From contig NZ_CP060436.1 in assembly GCF_003590145.2 (NCBI RefSeq), forward strand, positions 1,956,001-2,020,000: a stretch of DNA of 64,000 nt, given 5' to 3'. Below, piece after piece: positions 9,583 to 18,679 of the stretch. The notes under the pieces were generated by a model that was given only the letters and a program-made list of their open reading frames with translations, searched no databases and was not told the origin of the DNA. Both the position numbers and the translations under genes were made by a program. Numbering within the stretch: position 1 is the stretch's first letter; every line of letters begins with the position of its first letter. This stretch comes from Pseudooceanicola algae. GTDB taxonomy: Bacteria > Pseudomonadota > Alphaproteobacteria > Rhodobacterales > Rhodobacteraceae.

Positions 9583-10305
9583 TTATACGCTGAGATAATG
9601 GTTCAGGCGGTCCATACTTATCGCCACATCGGCAGCTTCGATCGTGTCGACGACCGCCCCGTGTTCGATAACGTAGTGGCGGTCTGCCAAGGGGGCGGCG
9701 AAGCGAAAGTTCTGCTCCACCAACACGATCGTATAGCCGCGTGATTTGAGATCACGAATGACCCGGCCCAGCGTCTTCACAATGACGGGGGCCAGCCCTT
9801 CGGTGATCTCATCAAGCAACAACAAGCGCGCGCCGGTACGCAGGATGCGCGCAATGGCCAGCATTTGCTGTTCGCCCCCCGACAGGCGCGTCCCCATCCG
9901 TTTGCGCACGGTCGCAAGGTTGGGGAACATTTCGAACAGCTCCTCAATCGACATCCCTTCCGCTCCCACGGCGGGCGGAAGCATCAAGTTTTCCTCGACG
10001 GTCAGAGAAGCAAATATCCCGCGCTCTTCCGGACAAAAACCGATACGGCCATCGGGTGTAATCCGATGCGCGGGTTTTTTGATGAACTCTGCCCCGCCGA
10101 TCTGGATCGAGCCTTCACGCCGATCAACCATGCCCATGATAGAACGCAGCGTGGTGGATCGACCCGCGCCATTGCGCCCCAACAAGGTGATCAGCTGGCC
10201 CTCGCCCAGTTCCAGATCAAGCCCGTGCAAGACATGGGATTCCCCGTACCACGCATGTAGATTCTCGATTTTGAGCATGGGCTTTACAAGTGTTGCACTG
10301 CTCAT
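9583..10305 (-). CDS. livF: ABC transporter ATP-binding protein LivF, with Arg in place of the Walker A Lys
   Basis: A 240-residue ATPase of the importer. The Walker A loop reads GRNGAGRST instead of the usual GxxGxGKST: the codon is CGA (Arg) where Lys binds the ATP phosphates. The other motifs are intact: signature RLSGGEQQMLAIARIL, Walker B LLLLDEIT and the switch histidine region IVLVEQNF. From memory, Arg at this position recurs in some LivF-like proteins, so this is probably a tolerated variant in which LivG supplies the standard site rather than a dead gene. Its start overlaps the livG stop (ATGA). Confidence 0.86.
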   Translation of the reverse strand: MSSATLVKPMLKIENLHAWYGESHVLHGLDLELGEGQLITLLGRNGAGRSTTLRSIMGMVDRREGSIQIGGAEFIKKPAHRITPDGRIGFCPEERGIFASLTVEENLMLPPAVGAEGMSIEELFEMFPNLATVRKRMGTRLSGGEQQMLAIARILRTGARLLLLDEITEGLAPVIVKTLGRVIRDLKSRGYTIVLVEQNFRFAAPLADRHYVIEHGAVVDTIEAADVAISMDRLNHYLSV

Positions 10306-11072
10306 GCGTCTTCCTCCGTCTCATCGGCCGAGACGCCCATATAGGCTTCCATCACGGCGGGATTTCTGGACACCTCGGCATAAGGTCCCTCGGCGAGAAC
10401 CTCACCGCGCGCAAGCACCGTGATCGTGTCGGCCAGTTCAGCCACAACGCCCAAGTTATGCTCAACCATCACAATTGTACGGCCTTCACGCACGCGGCCG
10501 ATCAACTCCGTCACGGCGCCGACATCTTCGGCCCCCATCCCCTGCGTGGGCTCATCAAGCAACATGAGTTCCGGCTCGAGTCCCAAGGTGGTGGCTATTT
10601 CAAGCGCTCGTTTGCGCCCATAAGGCAGCTCGACCGCCCGAATATGAGCGAATGATTTCAGCCCCACCTGGTCAAGACGCGCAATTGCCTGAGCATCGAG
10701 ATCGCGAAGCATCTTGTGCGAACGCCAGAAGTGGTAACTCACACCAAGACCACGCTGCAGCGCCAGCCTTACGTTTTCCAAAGCGGTAAGATGCGGGAAC
10801 ACAGCGGAAATTTGAAAGGAGCGCACGATGCCCATATTCGCAATTTCGGCAGGTCTTTTATTGGTGATATCCGTGCCATTGAAGCGCATTGTGCCCGATG
10901 TGGGCCGATGAAACTTGGTCAACAGGTTGAACATCGTAGTTTTGCCCGCACCATTGGGGCCGATGATCGCATGGATGGAACCACGCTCAATTTGAAGATT
11001 GACGTCATTGACGGCGACAAAACCGCCGAACTTTTTTGTCAGATTGCGGACGTCAAGAATGATATCACTCAT
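10302..11072 (-). CDS. livG: ABC transporter ATP-binding protein LivG
   Basis: A 256-residue ATPase of the importer, starting at ATG 11072 behind a GAGAGG site; the frame runs further upstream without family similarity. Walker A is GPNGAGKTT, Walker B is ELMLLDEPTQG and the switch region is TIVMVEHNLG. The signature is degenerate: the expected LSxGxQ is replaced by a segment reading LPYGRKRALEIATTL, normal for LivG, in which LSYGxQR/K variants are common. It has the canonical catalytic site that LivF lacks. It overlaps livF by ATGA. Confidence 0.87.
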   Translation of the reverse strand: MSDIILDVRNLTKKFGGFVAVNDVNLQIERGSIHAIIGPNGAGKTTMFNLLTKFHRPTSGTMRFNGTDITNKRPAEIANMGIVRSFQISAVFPHLTALENVRLALQRGLGVSYHFWRSHKMLRDLDAQAIARLDQVGLKSFAHIRAVELPYGRKRALEIATTLGLEPELMLLDEPTQGMGAEDVGAVTELIGRVREGRTIVMVEHNLGVVAELADTITVLARGEVLAEGPYAEVSRNPAVMEAYMGVSADETEEDA

Positions 11073-11156
11073 GCTCTGCCTCTCGCTATGGACGCATTGG
11101 GGCCAAGACACCTTTGAGGGCGGCCGATAGGTCGCCCCCAAACGGTTTGGGTTGGC

Positions 11157-12371
11157 TTATTGGACCAGCGGGCAGCCGCCATTCTCAAGCGAAGCATAGG
11201 CCTCATCGCCCGGAATCGTGCGCACGACATCTGCCACATCCCACGGATCGCTCCCGCCCGATTTCACTTTGAGCAGATACATATCGTGGACCAAAAGACC
11301 GTCTTCGCGGATCATGCCGCCTTTTGCGAAGAAGTCGTCGATGGGCTGTTTTCCAAGTTCCGCACGCACCTTGTCCGGATCATCCGTACCCGCCGCTTTG
11401 ATCGCGTTCAGATAGGCCATCGTTAGCGAATAATCTGCGGCATGCGGGAAGGTCGGGGCAGCTCCGCCCGAGAATTCCATGTAGCGTTTCGTCCATTCCC
11501 GCGAGGCGTCATCGGCATTCCAATACCAACCCGAGGTGAACTGCAGCCCCGCCGCCACATCTGTGCCAAGGCTTTTGACATCCGAAATCAGAACCAACAT
11601 GCCCGCAAGCTGCTGGCCACCGGCAACGATGCCGAACTCATGCGCCTGCTTGATCGTATTGACCGTATCTTGGCCCGCATTTGCCAGACCGATCACTTTC
11701 GCGCCCGAGCTTTGCGCCTGCAACAGATAGGAGGAAAAATCATTCGAGCTGAGCGGCACATCCGAGCTGCCCAAAACCTCGCCCCCCAGCGTTTCGACAA
11801 CTTCTGAAGTGTTATCTTCCAACGCATGCCCAAAGGCGTAATCGGCAGTGATGAAATACCAACTATCACCGCCGTTCTTGACCACGGCAGTCGCGGTACC
11901 AACCGGCAGAGCATGGGTGTCATAGCCGTAGTGGATGCCGTATTTCGTACACTCTGAACCCGTCAGCGCGCTTGACGCCGAACCGGTATTGATCGTGATG
12001 GTCTTTTTGTCCGAGGCAAGCCTTTGCACGGCAAGCCCCACCGCCGAATTGGTCAAATCGGTGATCATGTCGACATGTTCTGTATCGATCCATTCACGTG
12101 CCGTGGCCGAGGCGACATCCGCCTTATTCTGGTGATCAGCCGAGATAACCTCAATCGGCTTGCCCAGAACGGTTCCGCCGAAATCCTCGACAGCCATCCG
12201 CACCGCATCGACGGCGCCCTTTCCCGAAAAGCCCGTGGAATACACGCCGGACATATCGCCCAGCACGCCAATTTTCACCACGCCATCAGAGACCGCGTCC
12301 TGCGCCATCGCCCCTTGCGCGCCCAGCAGCATAGCCGCCGCACTTACACTCGCGTAGATTGTTGATTTCAT
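11157..12371 (-). CDS. livK: Branched-chain amino acid-type substrate-binding protein
   Basis: 404 residues with a clear signal peptide (cleavage near MLLGAQGAMAQ) and a periplasmic-binding fold of the Leu/Ile/Val type (VVKIGVLGDMSGVYSTGFSG, later ADHQNKADVASATAREW). It is the first gene of the leftward operon and has the operon's best Shine-Dalgarno (GGGAGG). Such proteins in this clade often bind aromatic or other acids rather than branched amino acids; the accompanying dehydrogenases hint at a compound needing two oxidations. The ligand cannot be deduced from sequence alone. Confidence 0.86.
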   Translation of the reverse strand: MKSTIYASVSAAAMLLGAQGAMAQDAVSDGVVKIGVLGDMSGVYSTGFSGKGAVDAVRMAVEDFGGTVLGKPIEVISADHQNKADVASATAREWIDTEHVDMITDLTNSAVGLAVQRLASDKKTITINTGSASSALTGSECTKYGIHYGYDTHALPVGTATAVVKNGGDSWYFITADYAFGHALEDNTSEVVETLGGEVLGSSDVPLSSNDFSSYLLQAQSSGAKVIGLANAGQDTVNTIKQAHEFGIVAGGQQLAGMLVLISDVKSLGTDVAAGLQFTSGWYWNADDASREWTKRYMEFSGGAAPTFPHAADYSLTMAYLNAIKAAGTDDPDKVRAELGKQPIDDFFAKGGMIREDGLLVHDMYLLKVKSGGSDPWDVADVVRTIPGDEAYASLENGGCPLVQ

Positions 12372-12757
12372 GAAACATCCTCCCTTGTTTTCGCGTTACC
12401 CCGAAGGCGCCTCCCAGGCCTATGCAGCCGGATGCGTTCGGATACGGTCAGCACCGCTCGCTCCCCGCAAGCGGCCTAGCTGGCCTTTGGTCGTTGGGTC
12501 TTCCTCCAGCCGCGCAAAGTGATTCCCTCCCCTTCGCGGCACCTCCATTGGGCGAGATCAAAAGACGCTGTGGCAAGGTATTCTCCGCAAAAGCGGTCTT
12601 CTTGCCGGGTGGTCTGCCGAGGCTCCTCCCTCGTCATGCGCATTTTGATCAGCCCGACAGCAAGGATAGCTGGGAATTTGCGTTCCGCCATGCCACGTTT
12701 TGCGAAGCCGATGTGCGAATATGCCCATACCCCTGTTTCCTGACCCGGATCGACGCG

Positions 12758-13678
12758 ATGATTTTTGACTGGAACGACCTGAGATATTTTCTGGCGGTCG
12801 CCCGAGCCGGCCGCCTTACAGTTGCCGCGCGGACAATCGGGTCAGATCACGCCACCGTCTCGCGTCGTGTCAGTGCCCTGGAAGGCCGTTTGGGCGCGCA
12901 GCTGTTTGAACGCTCGCCGCGGGGCTATGCCATGACCGAAGCGGGCGAGCGGCTTTTGCGCCACGCAGAACAAATCGAAAGCGTTGCAGCCCAAGTCCAT
13001 GACGATATTGCGGGTGAACTATACGCGCTGTCGGGCACTGTGCGGATCGGGGCGCCGGATGGGTTCGGAGTCTTTTTCCTCGCCCCCCGCCTGGCCGATT
13101 TCGCCCGCGCAAATCCCGGGCTTGAAGTCCAGCTCGTCGCGACCCCACGCTTGTTTTCGCTCTCCAAACGCGAGGCAGACATCGTAATCGCGGTGTCACG
13201 CCCCGAAAAAGGACGCCTATTCTCGCGCAAATTGACCGACTACACGCTCCATCTGTATGCAACCGCCGATTATCTTGAGGCGCATCCTGTTCGCGACAAA
13301 GAGCAACTCGGCGAGCATATGATGATCGGATACATCCCCGAACTGATCTATACGCCCGAGCTGGACTACCTGACTGAGGTCATGGGCGAGCATGCGCCAC
13401 AGCTTTCATCGACAAATTTATTTGCGCAGCTGCGCGCTGCGGAGGCAGGCAAAGGGATTGCCGTACTCCCTGACTTCATGGCCCGCCACTCGCCTCAATT
13501 GGTTCAGGTATTGCCCGAAAGCATCAAGATCACGCGTACATTTTGGCTCATTGCGCATCAGGATTTACGCGATAGCGTCCGCGTGCGCACCGCAATGACC
13601 TTCATCGCCGAACAAGTCGCCTCGGCCCGTACCGAGTTCATGCCCACAGGCCTACCTGTCGGCGGAGGTGGTGATTGA
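12758..13678 (+). CDS. LysR-family transcriptional regulator
   Basis: 306 residues from ATG 12758, where the family N-terminus begins (FDWNDLRYFLAVARAGRL). The frame is open to 12422, but that stretch has no family character. The DNA-binding region includes AARTIGSDHATVSRRVSALE and QLFERSPRGYAMTEAGERLL. The effector domain begins near VRIGAPDGFGVFFLAPRLAD. It diverges from livK across 386 bp (12372-12757), where no other gene is visible. It is the likely regulator of the liv-dehydrogenase operon, by position. Confidence 0.87.
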   Translation: MIFDWNDLRYFLAVARAGRLTVAARTIGSDHATVSRRVSALEGRLGAQLFERSPRGYAMTEAGERLLRHAEQIESVAAQVHDDIAGELYALSGTVRIGAPDGFGVFFLAPRLADFARANPGLEVQLVATPRLFSLSKREADIVIAVSRPEKGRLFSRKLTDYTLHLYATADYLEAHPVRDKEQLGEHMMIGYIPELIYTPELDYLTEVMGEHAPQLSSTNLFAQLRAAEAGKGIAVLPDFMARHSPQLVQVLPESIKITRTFWLIAHQDLRDSVRVRTAMTFIAEQVASARTEFMPTGLPVGGGGD

Positions 13679-13978
13679 CCGGCACTTGAGGGTTGAAGTG
13701 GTCTTGCCGAAATACAAATTGGCACACCGATCAGCTTGCGACACTCAAGGCGCTCAACCGCTGGCGTTGTACCCATGTACCGAAACGGGCATTCGTGCCT
13801 TGCGCGGCATGAACGAACCTCAAAAAGCCGTCATCCCGGGCGAAACGCACTTTGGCAAGACCACGACCCAGAACGCGGAGACGCGGTTCGTGATCCATTG
13901 GCGTTTTGAATCTCTGAACGGCACTGCATCGGTGATTGCCCGGTTGGCGGTTCTCCCGGCCACGCTATTTGGGGCTGT
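13679..13978. other. 300-bp gap without a convincing gene
   Basis: An open frame at 13668-13982 (+) crosses this stretch, but it lacks a ribosome-binding site, overlaps both neighbours and shows no family character. I see no repeat or RNA gene. It may hold the promoter of the following BON-MscS gene. Confidence 0.5.
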
Positions 13979-15301
13979 ATGAAACACCTTCTCCTCTGCT
14001 TCGCCCTCCTGATCGCCCCGGGCCCAGTCCTTGCCCAGAACACCGTGAACGAGCCCGCTGCCTCGTCCCCGCTGGCGGTCGAGGACATTCCCGACGACAC
14101 GGCCATCGCGCAGCGCCTGCGAGCCATACTTGGGGCGCTCGAATTCGACGGGATCACTGTCACGGTCGACGCCGGTGTGGTCTCGCTCACGGGCGATGTT
14201 GCGGATCCTTCCACCAGCGGAAAGGCCGAGAGCATAGCTGAGCGTCTTGAAGGCGTCGTCGCGGTGAACAACACCCTCGCGGTTTCGAACGACCTCGCGC
14301 AGCAGATAACCCCCGCAGTGGACCGCTTCCGTGCACGGATCGCGCAGTTGATCTCCCGCCTGCCGTTGTTCCTGTTGATGCTCGCGGCCTTCTCGGTAAT
14401 CGTCACAGCGGGCTTCCTCGTGGCGCGGATGCGATTCTGGGACAGGATTTCGCCTAATGCCTTCATCGCGGGGCTTTATCGGCAGGCGTTCCGCGTGGCC
14501 TCCGGGATTGTCGGTATCGTGGTCGCGCTGGACGTCATGGGCGCAGCGGCCCTATTGGGCACGATCCTCGGTGCAGCGGGGATCATCGGCCTGGCCATCG
14601 GCTTTGCCGTCCGCGACACAGTCGAAAACTTCGTGGCTTCCGTCATGCTGAGCCTGCGCCAACCCTTCCGGCCGAACGATCTGGTGGAGATCGAAGGCGA
14701 CGTCGGCCGCGTGATCCGGCTGACCTCGCGCGCGACGATCCTGCTGTCGCTCGACGGCAATCACATCCGCATCCCGAATGCGACGGTCTTCAAGGGCAAG
14801 ATCATAAACTACACGCAGAATCCGGCGCGTCGGTTCATGTTCGACATCGGCATCGACCCCGACGCCGATCTCGAAGCGACGCGCAGCTTGGCGCAGGCGA
14901 CGCTGAAAGCGCTGCCCTTCGTGCTTGACGATCCGGAGGAACTGGTCTGGATCGAGAACATCACCGAGTCCGGCGCAATCCTGCGTGTGACCGGATGGAT
15001 CGACCAGGCCGCAACTGGTTTTGCCCCAGCGCGCGGGGACGCCATCCGCCTGGTCAAGAAGGCCATCGAGGAGGCCGGTGTGGCGATCCCGGACACGACC
15101 TATCGCATCCGCCTGGAGGGGGCTGGAACGTCGCCGCTCGTCTCTGACACGCCGCCCAGCAAGGCGCCGGTATCGCAGGCCCCGGCGCCACGAAAGGAGC
15201 GCGCGGTGTACAAGTCGGAAGAAGCGGCTCTAATTCCCCTGGTCGACGCCGAGCGCCAGGAAAGCAACGACCTTCTCGCGAGGAATGCACCGCGGGAATA
15301 G
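13979..15301 (+). CDS. MscS-type mechanosensitive channel with N-terminal BON domain
   Basis: 440 residues. A signal peptide (residues 1-20, ending GPVLAQ) precedes a BON domain (about 38-103; core TVTVDAGVVSLTGDVADP and VVAVNNTLAV), a fold that binds phospholipid or other surfaces in the periplasm. Three hydrophobic segments follow at about 120-145, 165-185 and 190-215; the last is the glycine/alanine-rich pore helix (TILGAAGIIGLAIGFAVRDT). The MscS beta domain follows (QPFRPNDLVEIEGDVGRV, then RIPNATVFKGKIINYT). It releases solutes on membrane tension. The disordered Pro/Lys/Glu tail is variable in this family. It stands alone. Confidence 0.88.
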   Translation: MKHLLLCFALLIAPGPVLAQNTVNEPAASSPLAVEDIPDDTAIAQRLRAILGALEFDGITVTVDAGVVSLTGDVADPSTSGKAESIAERLEGVVAVNNTLAVSNDLAQQITPAVDRFRARIAQLISRLPLFLLMLAAFSVIVTAGFLVARMRFWDRISPNAFIAGLYRQAFRVASGIVGIVVALDVMGAAALLGTILGAAGIIGLAIGFAVRDTVENFVASVMLSLRQPFRPNDLVEIEGDVGRVIRLTSRATILLSLDGNHIRIPNATVFKGKIINYTQNPARRFMFDIGIDPDADLEATRSLAQATLKALPFVLDDPEELVWIENITESGAILRVTGWIDQAATGFAPARGDAIRLVKKAIEEAGVAIPDTTYRIRLEGAGTSPLVSDTPPSKAPVSQAPAPRKERAVYKSEEAALIPLVDAERQESNDLLARNAPRE

Positions 15302-15957
15302 TCGGACGTGAACGGCCGGGGCTGTGTCAAATTTCATCGCGTGGTCCGAGTGACGGACATCGGCCAGCACGGTCCCGATATACTGATCGAAATGCGGCGT
15401 CCTGCCTTCCCATGACATCACGCCATCTTCGCTGCGCCTCTCTCAAATGACCGCGAGGACGCTCGCTTCGTCCTGCGCGATGGAGATCCGGTACAGGCCA
15501 AGCGCTGCGACCTCGGCACGCATGATCGTGTCTTCATCAGGCGCCATCATCCGTGCGGACGCGACGCTACCGACCGCCAAAAGCAGTACGGCGAACAGCG
15601 TGGGTACGATTTGTCGCGAACGGACACCCATTGATTCCGGATTCGAGCACGACGCGCATTTCGCTATCATTTTCAGGTGTTGGTGGAATGGGTTGCGGCG
15701 CATAATCTCGCCTCCCATTCCAGGGGATCGTGACCAAGAAGCAGTGGAAAGCAAGCAGTTCCTCTCAGCCACCTCGGTCGGGAGCCGCCATCGAATGCCG
15801 CCAAAGAAAGCGCGCCAGTCGGGCTGATGGGTTCAAAACGCGGGAAGGCTGACAATGACGGCAAAGATTCCAAGAACTGCGTATACGGGCCATGCGTTCT
15901 GCCACGTTATACCGGGGTGACCTTATGGATCGATTTCTCCGATGGCCTCCTGCGCCT
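15302..15957. other. Gap with at most one small gene
   Basis: A 656-bp stretch between the BON-MscS gene and the third LysR gene. Apart from the weak candidate at 15443-15631 (-), I see nothing supportable. An antisense frame at 15230-15421 overlaps the channel gene's 3' end and has no initiation signal. Confidence 0.5.
15443..15631 (-). CDS. Possible small exported protein
   Basis: A 62-residue frame from ATG 15631. The N-terminus looks like a signal peptide (QIVPTLFAVLLLAVGSVASA) and the short mature part is MMAPDEDTIMRAEVAALGLY. The open frame extends to 15772, but that part is rich in Cys and Arg and unlike a coding start. No clear ribosome-binding site is present and I recognise no family. 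It may be a real short envelope protein or a chance frame. Confidence 0.3.
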   Translation of the reverse strand: MGVRSRQIVPTLFAVLLLAVGSVASARMMAPDEDTIMRAEVAALGLYRISIAQDEASVLAVI

Positions 15958-16842
15958 TCAGTTTACGGCCGTGGTGTCAAACAATGCCGCCATGTCGAAG
16001 AATGCGTCGACCACCCTGCCCTTCGTCTCGCGCAGCGCAAAGACGGTTTCGTGGATCTCGGCGCGCCCCATCTCGACGATCGGCAGGCGCTTGACACGAT
16101 CCCCGCGCGATGTCCCGTCACGCCATAGAAACCCCACGCCGAGGCCACTGACCACCGCCTCGTAAAGGCCATCGCGCGCATCGAGCGTCAGGAACGGGTC
16201 AGGCACAGTGCCATTTCGTGAAAACATGCGGTCCACCGCCCTCTGGGTCGATGACCCCCGCGCGCGAAAGATCAGCGGTTCGCGGCGCAACTGGTCGGCC
16301 GTGACCTGCTGCTGGCAGGCAAGGGGATGGGACAGCGGCGCGATCGCCACCACTTCGGTACGTGCCAGATTGGTGCGGCGAAACCGATGGTCCTGCGGGA
16401 CCTCGGGCAGTACGGCCACATCGGCGGCGTGGGCCAGCACCGCGCGGGTGATCTTTTCATGCGAGCCGGTTTCGACCCGGATGCTGATCCCGGGATAGGC
16501 CTTGTGAAATGCCGCGACCAGGGCCATCCCCGGCATGGCATTTCCCAACCCGATGGCAATCTCGCCCCGCGCCAGCGACGACCGGCTTTGCAGCAGACGT
16601 TCCGCATCGCCGCGCGCTTCGGCCATGCGTTCGGCCGCATCGCACAGCTTCTGACCCAGAGCAGTCGCCACCAACCGCCCGTCCTGTCGCGCGAACAGAC
16701 GCACGCCATATTCCGCCTCAAGCGCCCGTACCTGCTGCGAGATATTCGGCTGGGTCACCCCCAGCAGCCGCGCGGCCGCCGCGTAGGAGCCCGATTCCGC
16801 GACGGTTCGCACCGCCTCCAGACGCACATTCGACACTGACAT
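15958..16842 (-). CDS. LysR-family transcriptional regulator
   Basis: 294 residues with a typical LysR N-terminus (SGSYAAAARLLGVTQPNISQ, then RLFARQDGRLVATALGQKL) and an effector domain starting near GEIAIGLGNAMPGMALVAAF. It diverges from the HAD phosphatase/Dpp-type transporter operon across about 80 bp containing a dyad (16866-16879). It is the likely regulator of that operon, by position. Early LysR regulators of organophosphonate or sulfur genes look similar; the effector is unknown. Confidence 0.86.
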   Translation of the reverse strand: MSVSNVRLEAVRTVAESGSYAAAARLLGVTQPNISQQVRALEAEYGVRLFARQDGRLVATALGQKLCDAAERMAEARGDAERLLQSRSSLARGEIAIGLGNAMPGMALVAAFHKAYPGISIRVETGSHEKITRAVLAHAADVAVLPEVPQDHRFRRTNLARTEVVAIAPLSHPLACQQQVTADQLRREPLIFRARGSSTQRAVDRMFSRNGTVPDPFLTLDARDGLYEAVVSGLGVGFLWRDGTSRGDRVKRLPIVEMGRAEIHETVFALRETKGRVVDAFFDMAALFDTTAVN

Positions 16843-16865
16843 CGCTCTTCTCGCACCCCGGCTTT

Positions 16866-16879
16866 GCTTTGACCAAAGC
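16866..16879. promoter_or_regulatory. Candidate LysR binding dyad
   Basis: A perfect inverted repeat, GCTTTG-AC-CAAAGC, in the intergenic region between the LysR gene and the transporter operon. A further direct copy of the half-site (GCTTTGCTTTG) lies a few bases downstream at 16883-16893. Position and repetition suggest the LysR binding sites. Confidence 0.4.
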
Positions 16880-16924
16880 CTAGCTTTGCTTTGTTACAGC
16901 GACGTCACAGCAAACCCTCATTTG

Positions 16925-17743
16925 ATGCCTCAGACAGCCGATTACCCCGGCCTTGCCCCTGAGGAGCCCGAGACCTTGCTCGCACCGACGATCCCCCATT
17001 CTCCCCCCGTTCTGCGGCGCTCCGCCCTTGATGCCCGGGATGTGGCACAGGCCCGGCGCGTGCTTTGCGACCTGGACGGCTGTCTGATTTCCGAAGGCCG
17101 CCCCTTTGTAGATAGTGCTGATTTCATTGGGGAATGCGGCGAACGCCTCTGGATCGTCTCGAATAATTCCGACACCACGGCGCGGCGGCTTTCGGCGAAA
17201 CTGGCTGACCTTGGCCTGCATATTCCCGCCTCCCGCATCCTGCTGGCGGGCGAGGTCGCGCTGCACAGAATCGCGCGCCTCGGCCTGACGCGGCTACGGC
17301 TTCACGCCAGCCCGGCGCTGGTCGGGGCCGCCTGCGACCTTGGGCTGGACACGCGCCATCCCGCGCCGCAGGCCGCCCTGCTTTGCCGCGATCCGGACTT
17401 TGGCATCGACGACATCGGCCCGCTGCTGAGCCTTGCCGGCGAGGCACCCCTCTGGGTCGCGAACGAGGATCTGTCCCACCCCGATCATTCCGGTCAGCCC
17501 GTGGCGGAAACCGGCGCCCTGCTGGCCGCGCTGCGCGCCATCCGCCCTGATCTGAAATGGCAAAGTCCGGGCAAGCCCGACCCGCTGATGCTGCGCCTCG
17601 CCCTGGGGGATCTGGACCCGGCGCAGGCGATCTTTGTCGGGGACAACCCCGCGACCGACGGCCGGGCCGCAAGCGCCGCCGGCCTGCCCTTCCTGCATCT
17701 GAAAAGACCCGCAGCCCCAACCGAAAAGGAGGCCGGGCAATGA
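16925..17743 (+). CDS. HAD-superfamily phosphatase (NagD-like, subclass IIA)
   Basis: 272 residues from ATG 16925; an in-frame ATG at 16886 lies inside the probable operator region. The HAD motifs are clear: motif I LCDLDGCLI (nucleophile and acid Asp), motif II IVSNNSD, the motif III Lys in SPGKPDP and motif IV FVGDNPATDGRAA. The large cap between motifs II and III fits subclass IIA, which hydrolyses small phosphate esters (sugar phosphates, glycerol phosphates, nucleotides). It is the first gene of a tight operon and overlaps the permease gene by ATGA. It is cytoplasmic, so it would act on imported phosphorylated substrate. Confidence 0.85.
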   Translation: MPQTADYPGLAPEEPETLLAPTIPHSPPVLRRSALDARDVAQARRVLCDLDGCLISEGRPFVDSADFIGECGERLWIVSNNSDTTARRLSAKLADLGLHIPASRILLAGEVALHRIARLGLTRLRLHASPALVGAACDLGLDTRHPAPQAALLCRDPDFGIDDIGPLLSLAGEAPLWVANEDLSHPDHSGQPVAETGALLAALRAIRPDLKWQSPGKPDPLMLRLALGDLDPAQAIFVGDNPATDGRAASAAGLPFLHLKRPAAPTEKEAGQ

Positions 17744-18666
17744 TCGCCTACCTGCTGAGAATTCTCGTCAAGATCGCCGTGACCCTGTTCGCCATCCTGA
17801 CCATCACCTTCATCGCGACACGTCTGTCGGGCAATCCGATCGACACCTTCCTTGGCGAAGGGCTGACGGCGGAAGGGCGCGAACAGCTGATCACCTATTT
17901 CCAGCTCGACCGCTCTCTCTGGCACCAATACCTGGCCTTTCTGCGGGCCGCCGCCTCGGGGGACTTCGGGTTGTCCTTTGTCGAACGGCGCCCGGTGACG
18001 GAGGTCGTTGCCAGCCGGATCTGGCCCTCGGCGCAACTGCTGCTGACCTCGGTCGGTCTGACGTTGCTGATCTCGATCCCCCTTGGTGTGCTCGCGGCCG
18101 TCTATCGCAAAAGCTGGATCGGCTCGGCCGTGATGGTGGTCGCCTTTGCCGGCTACGCGGTGCCCGCCTTCATCCTTGCCATCGTGATGATCCTGATCTT
18201 TTCCTACACGCTCAACTGGTTGCCCGTGGTCGGCAATGGGTCGGTCCTGCACTTCATCATGCCCACCATCGCCCTTTCGGGGGTGCTGATCGCCGCCCTT
18301 ACGCGCTTTACCCGCAACGCCATGCTGGATGTGCTGGGGCAGGAATACATCCGCACCGCCCGCGCCAAAGGCCTGTCGGAATTCTGGGTGGTGATGCGCC
18401 ATGGTCTCGGCAATGCCTCGATCACCGTGATCTCGGTCATCGGGCTGCAAATCGCCTCGCTCGCCGCCGCGGGAAGCGTCGTGGTCGAAAGCATCTTTTC
18501 CTGGCCCGGCATCGGCCAGTTGCTGGTGAACGCCGCCATCGTGCGGGACTACCCGGTGCTGCAATTCGGCGTCATCACCGTCGCGGTCGCCGTCGTGATG
18601 ATCAATGCGGCCACCGATATCGCCTATGCGCTGGCCGATCCCCGCATCCGCCTGGCGCAAAGCTGA
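17740..18666 (+). CDS. Dpp/Opp-type ABC permease (DppB-like)
   Basis: 308 residues. The ATG overlaps the HAD gene's stop and sits behind an AAAGGAGG site. It has six hydrophobic segments, the DppB N-terminal pattern (FIATRLSGNPIDTFL) and the EAA loop RTARAKGLSEFWVVMRHGLG. The C-terminal region FSWPGIGQLLVNAAIVRDYP is a family hallmark. It forms the inner-membrane channel with the next gene product. Dipeptide-type systems also carry nickel, opines and glycosides. Confidence 0.87.
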   Translation: MIAYLLRILVKIAVTLFAILTITFIATRLSGNPIDTFLGEGLTAEGREQLITYFQLDRSLWHQYLAFLRAAASGDFGLSFVERRPVTEVVASRIWPSAQLLLTSVGLTLLISIPLGVLAAVYRKSWIGSAVMVVAFAGYAVPAFILAIVMILIFSYTLNWLPVVGNGSVLHFIMPTIALSGVLIAALTRFTRNAMLDVLGQEYIRTARAKGLSEFWVVMRHGLGNASITVISVIGLQIASLAAAGSVVVESIFSWPGIGQLLVNAAIVRDYPVLQFGVITVAVAVVMINAATDIAYALADPRIRLAQS

Positions 18667-18679
18667 ACAGGAAGCCCCC

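Noticed and set aside
13668-13982. 104-residue gene before the BON-MscS gene
   Set aside because: It overlaps both neighbours, lacks a ribosome-binding site and has no family character.
15230-15421. 63-residue antisense frame at the end of the channel gene
   Set aside because: No initiation signal and an overlap with a well-supported gene.
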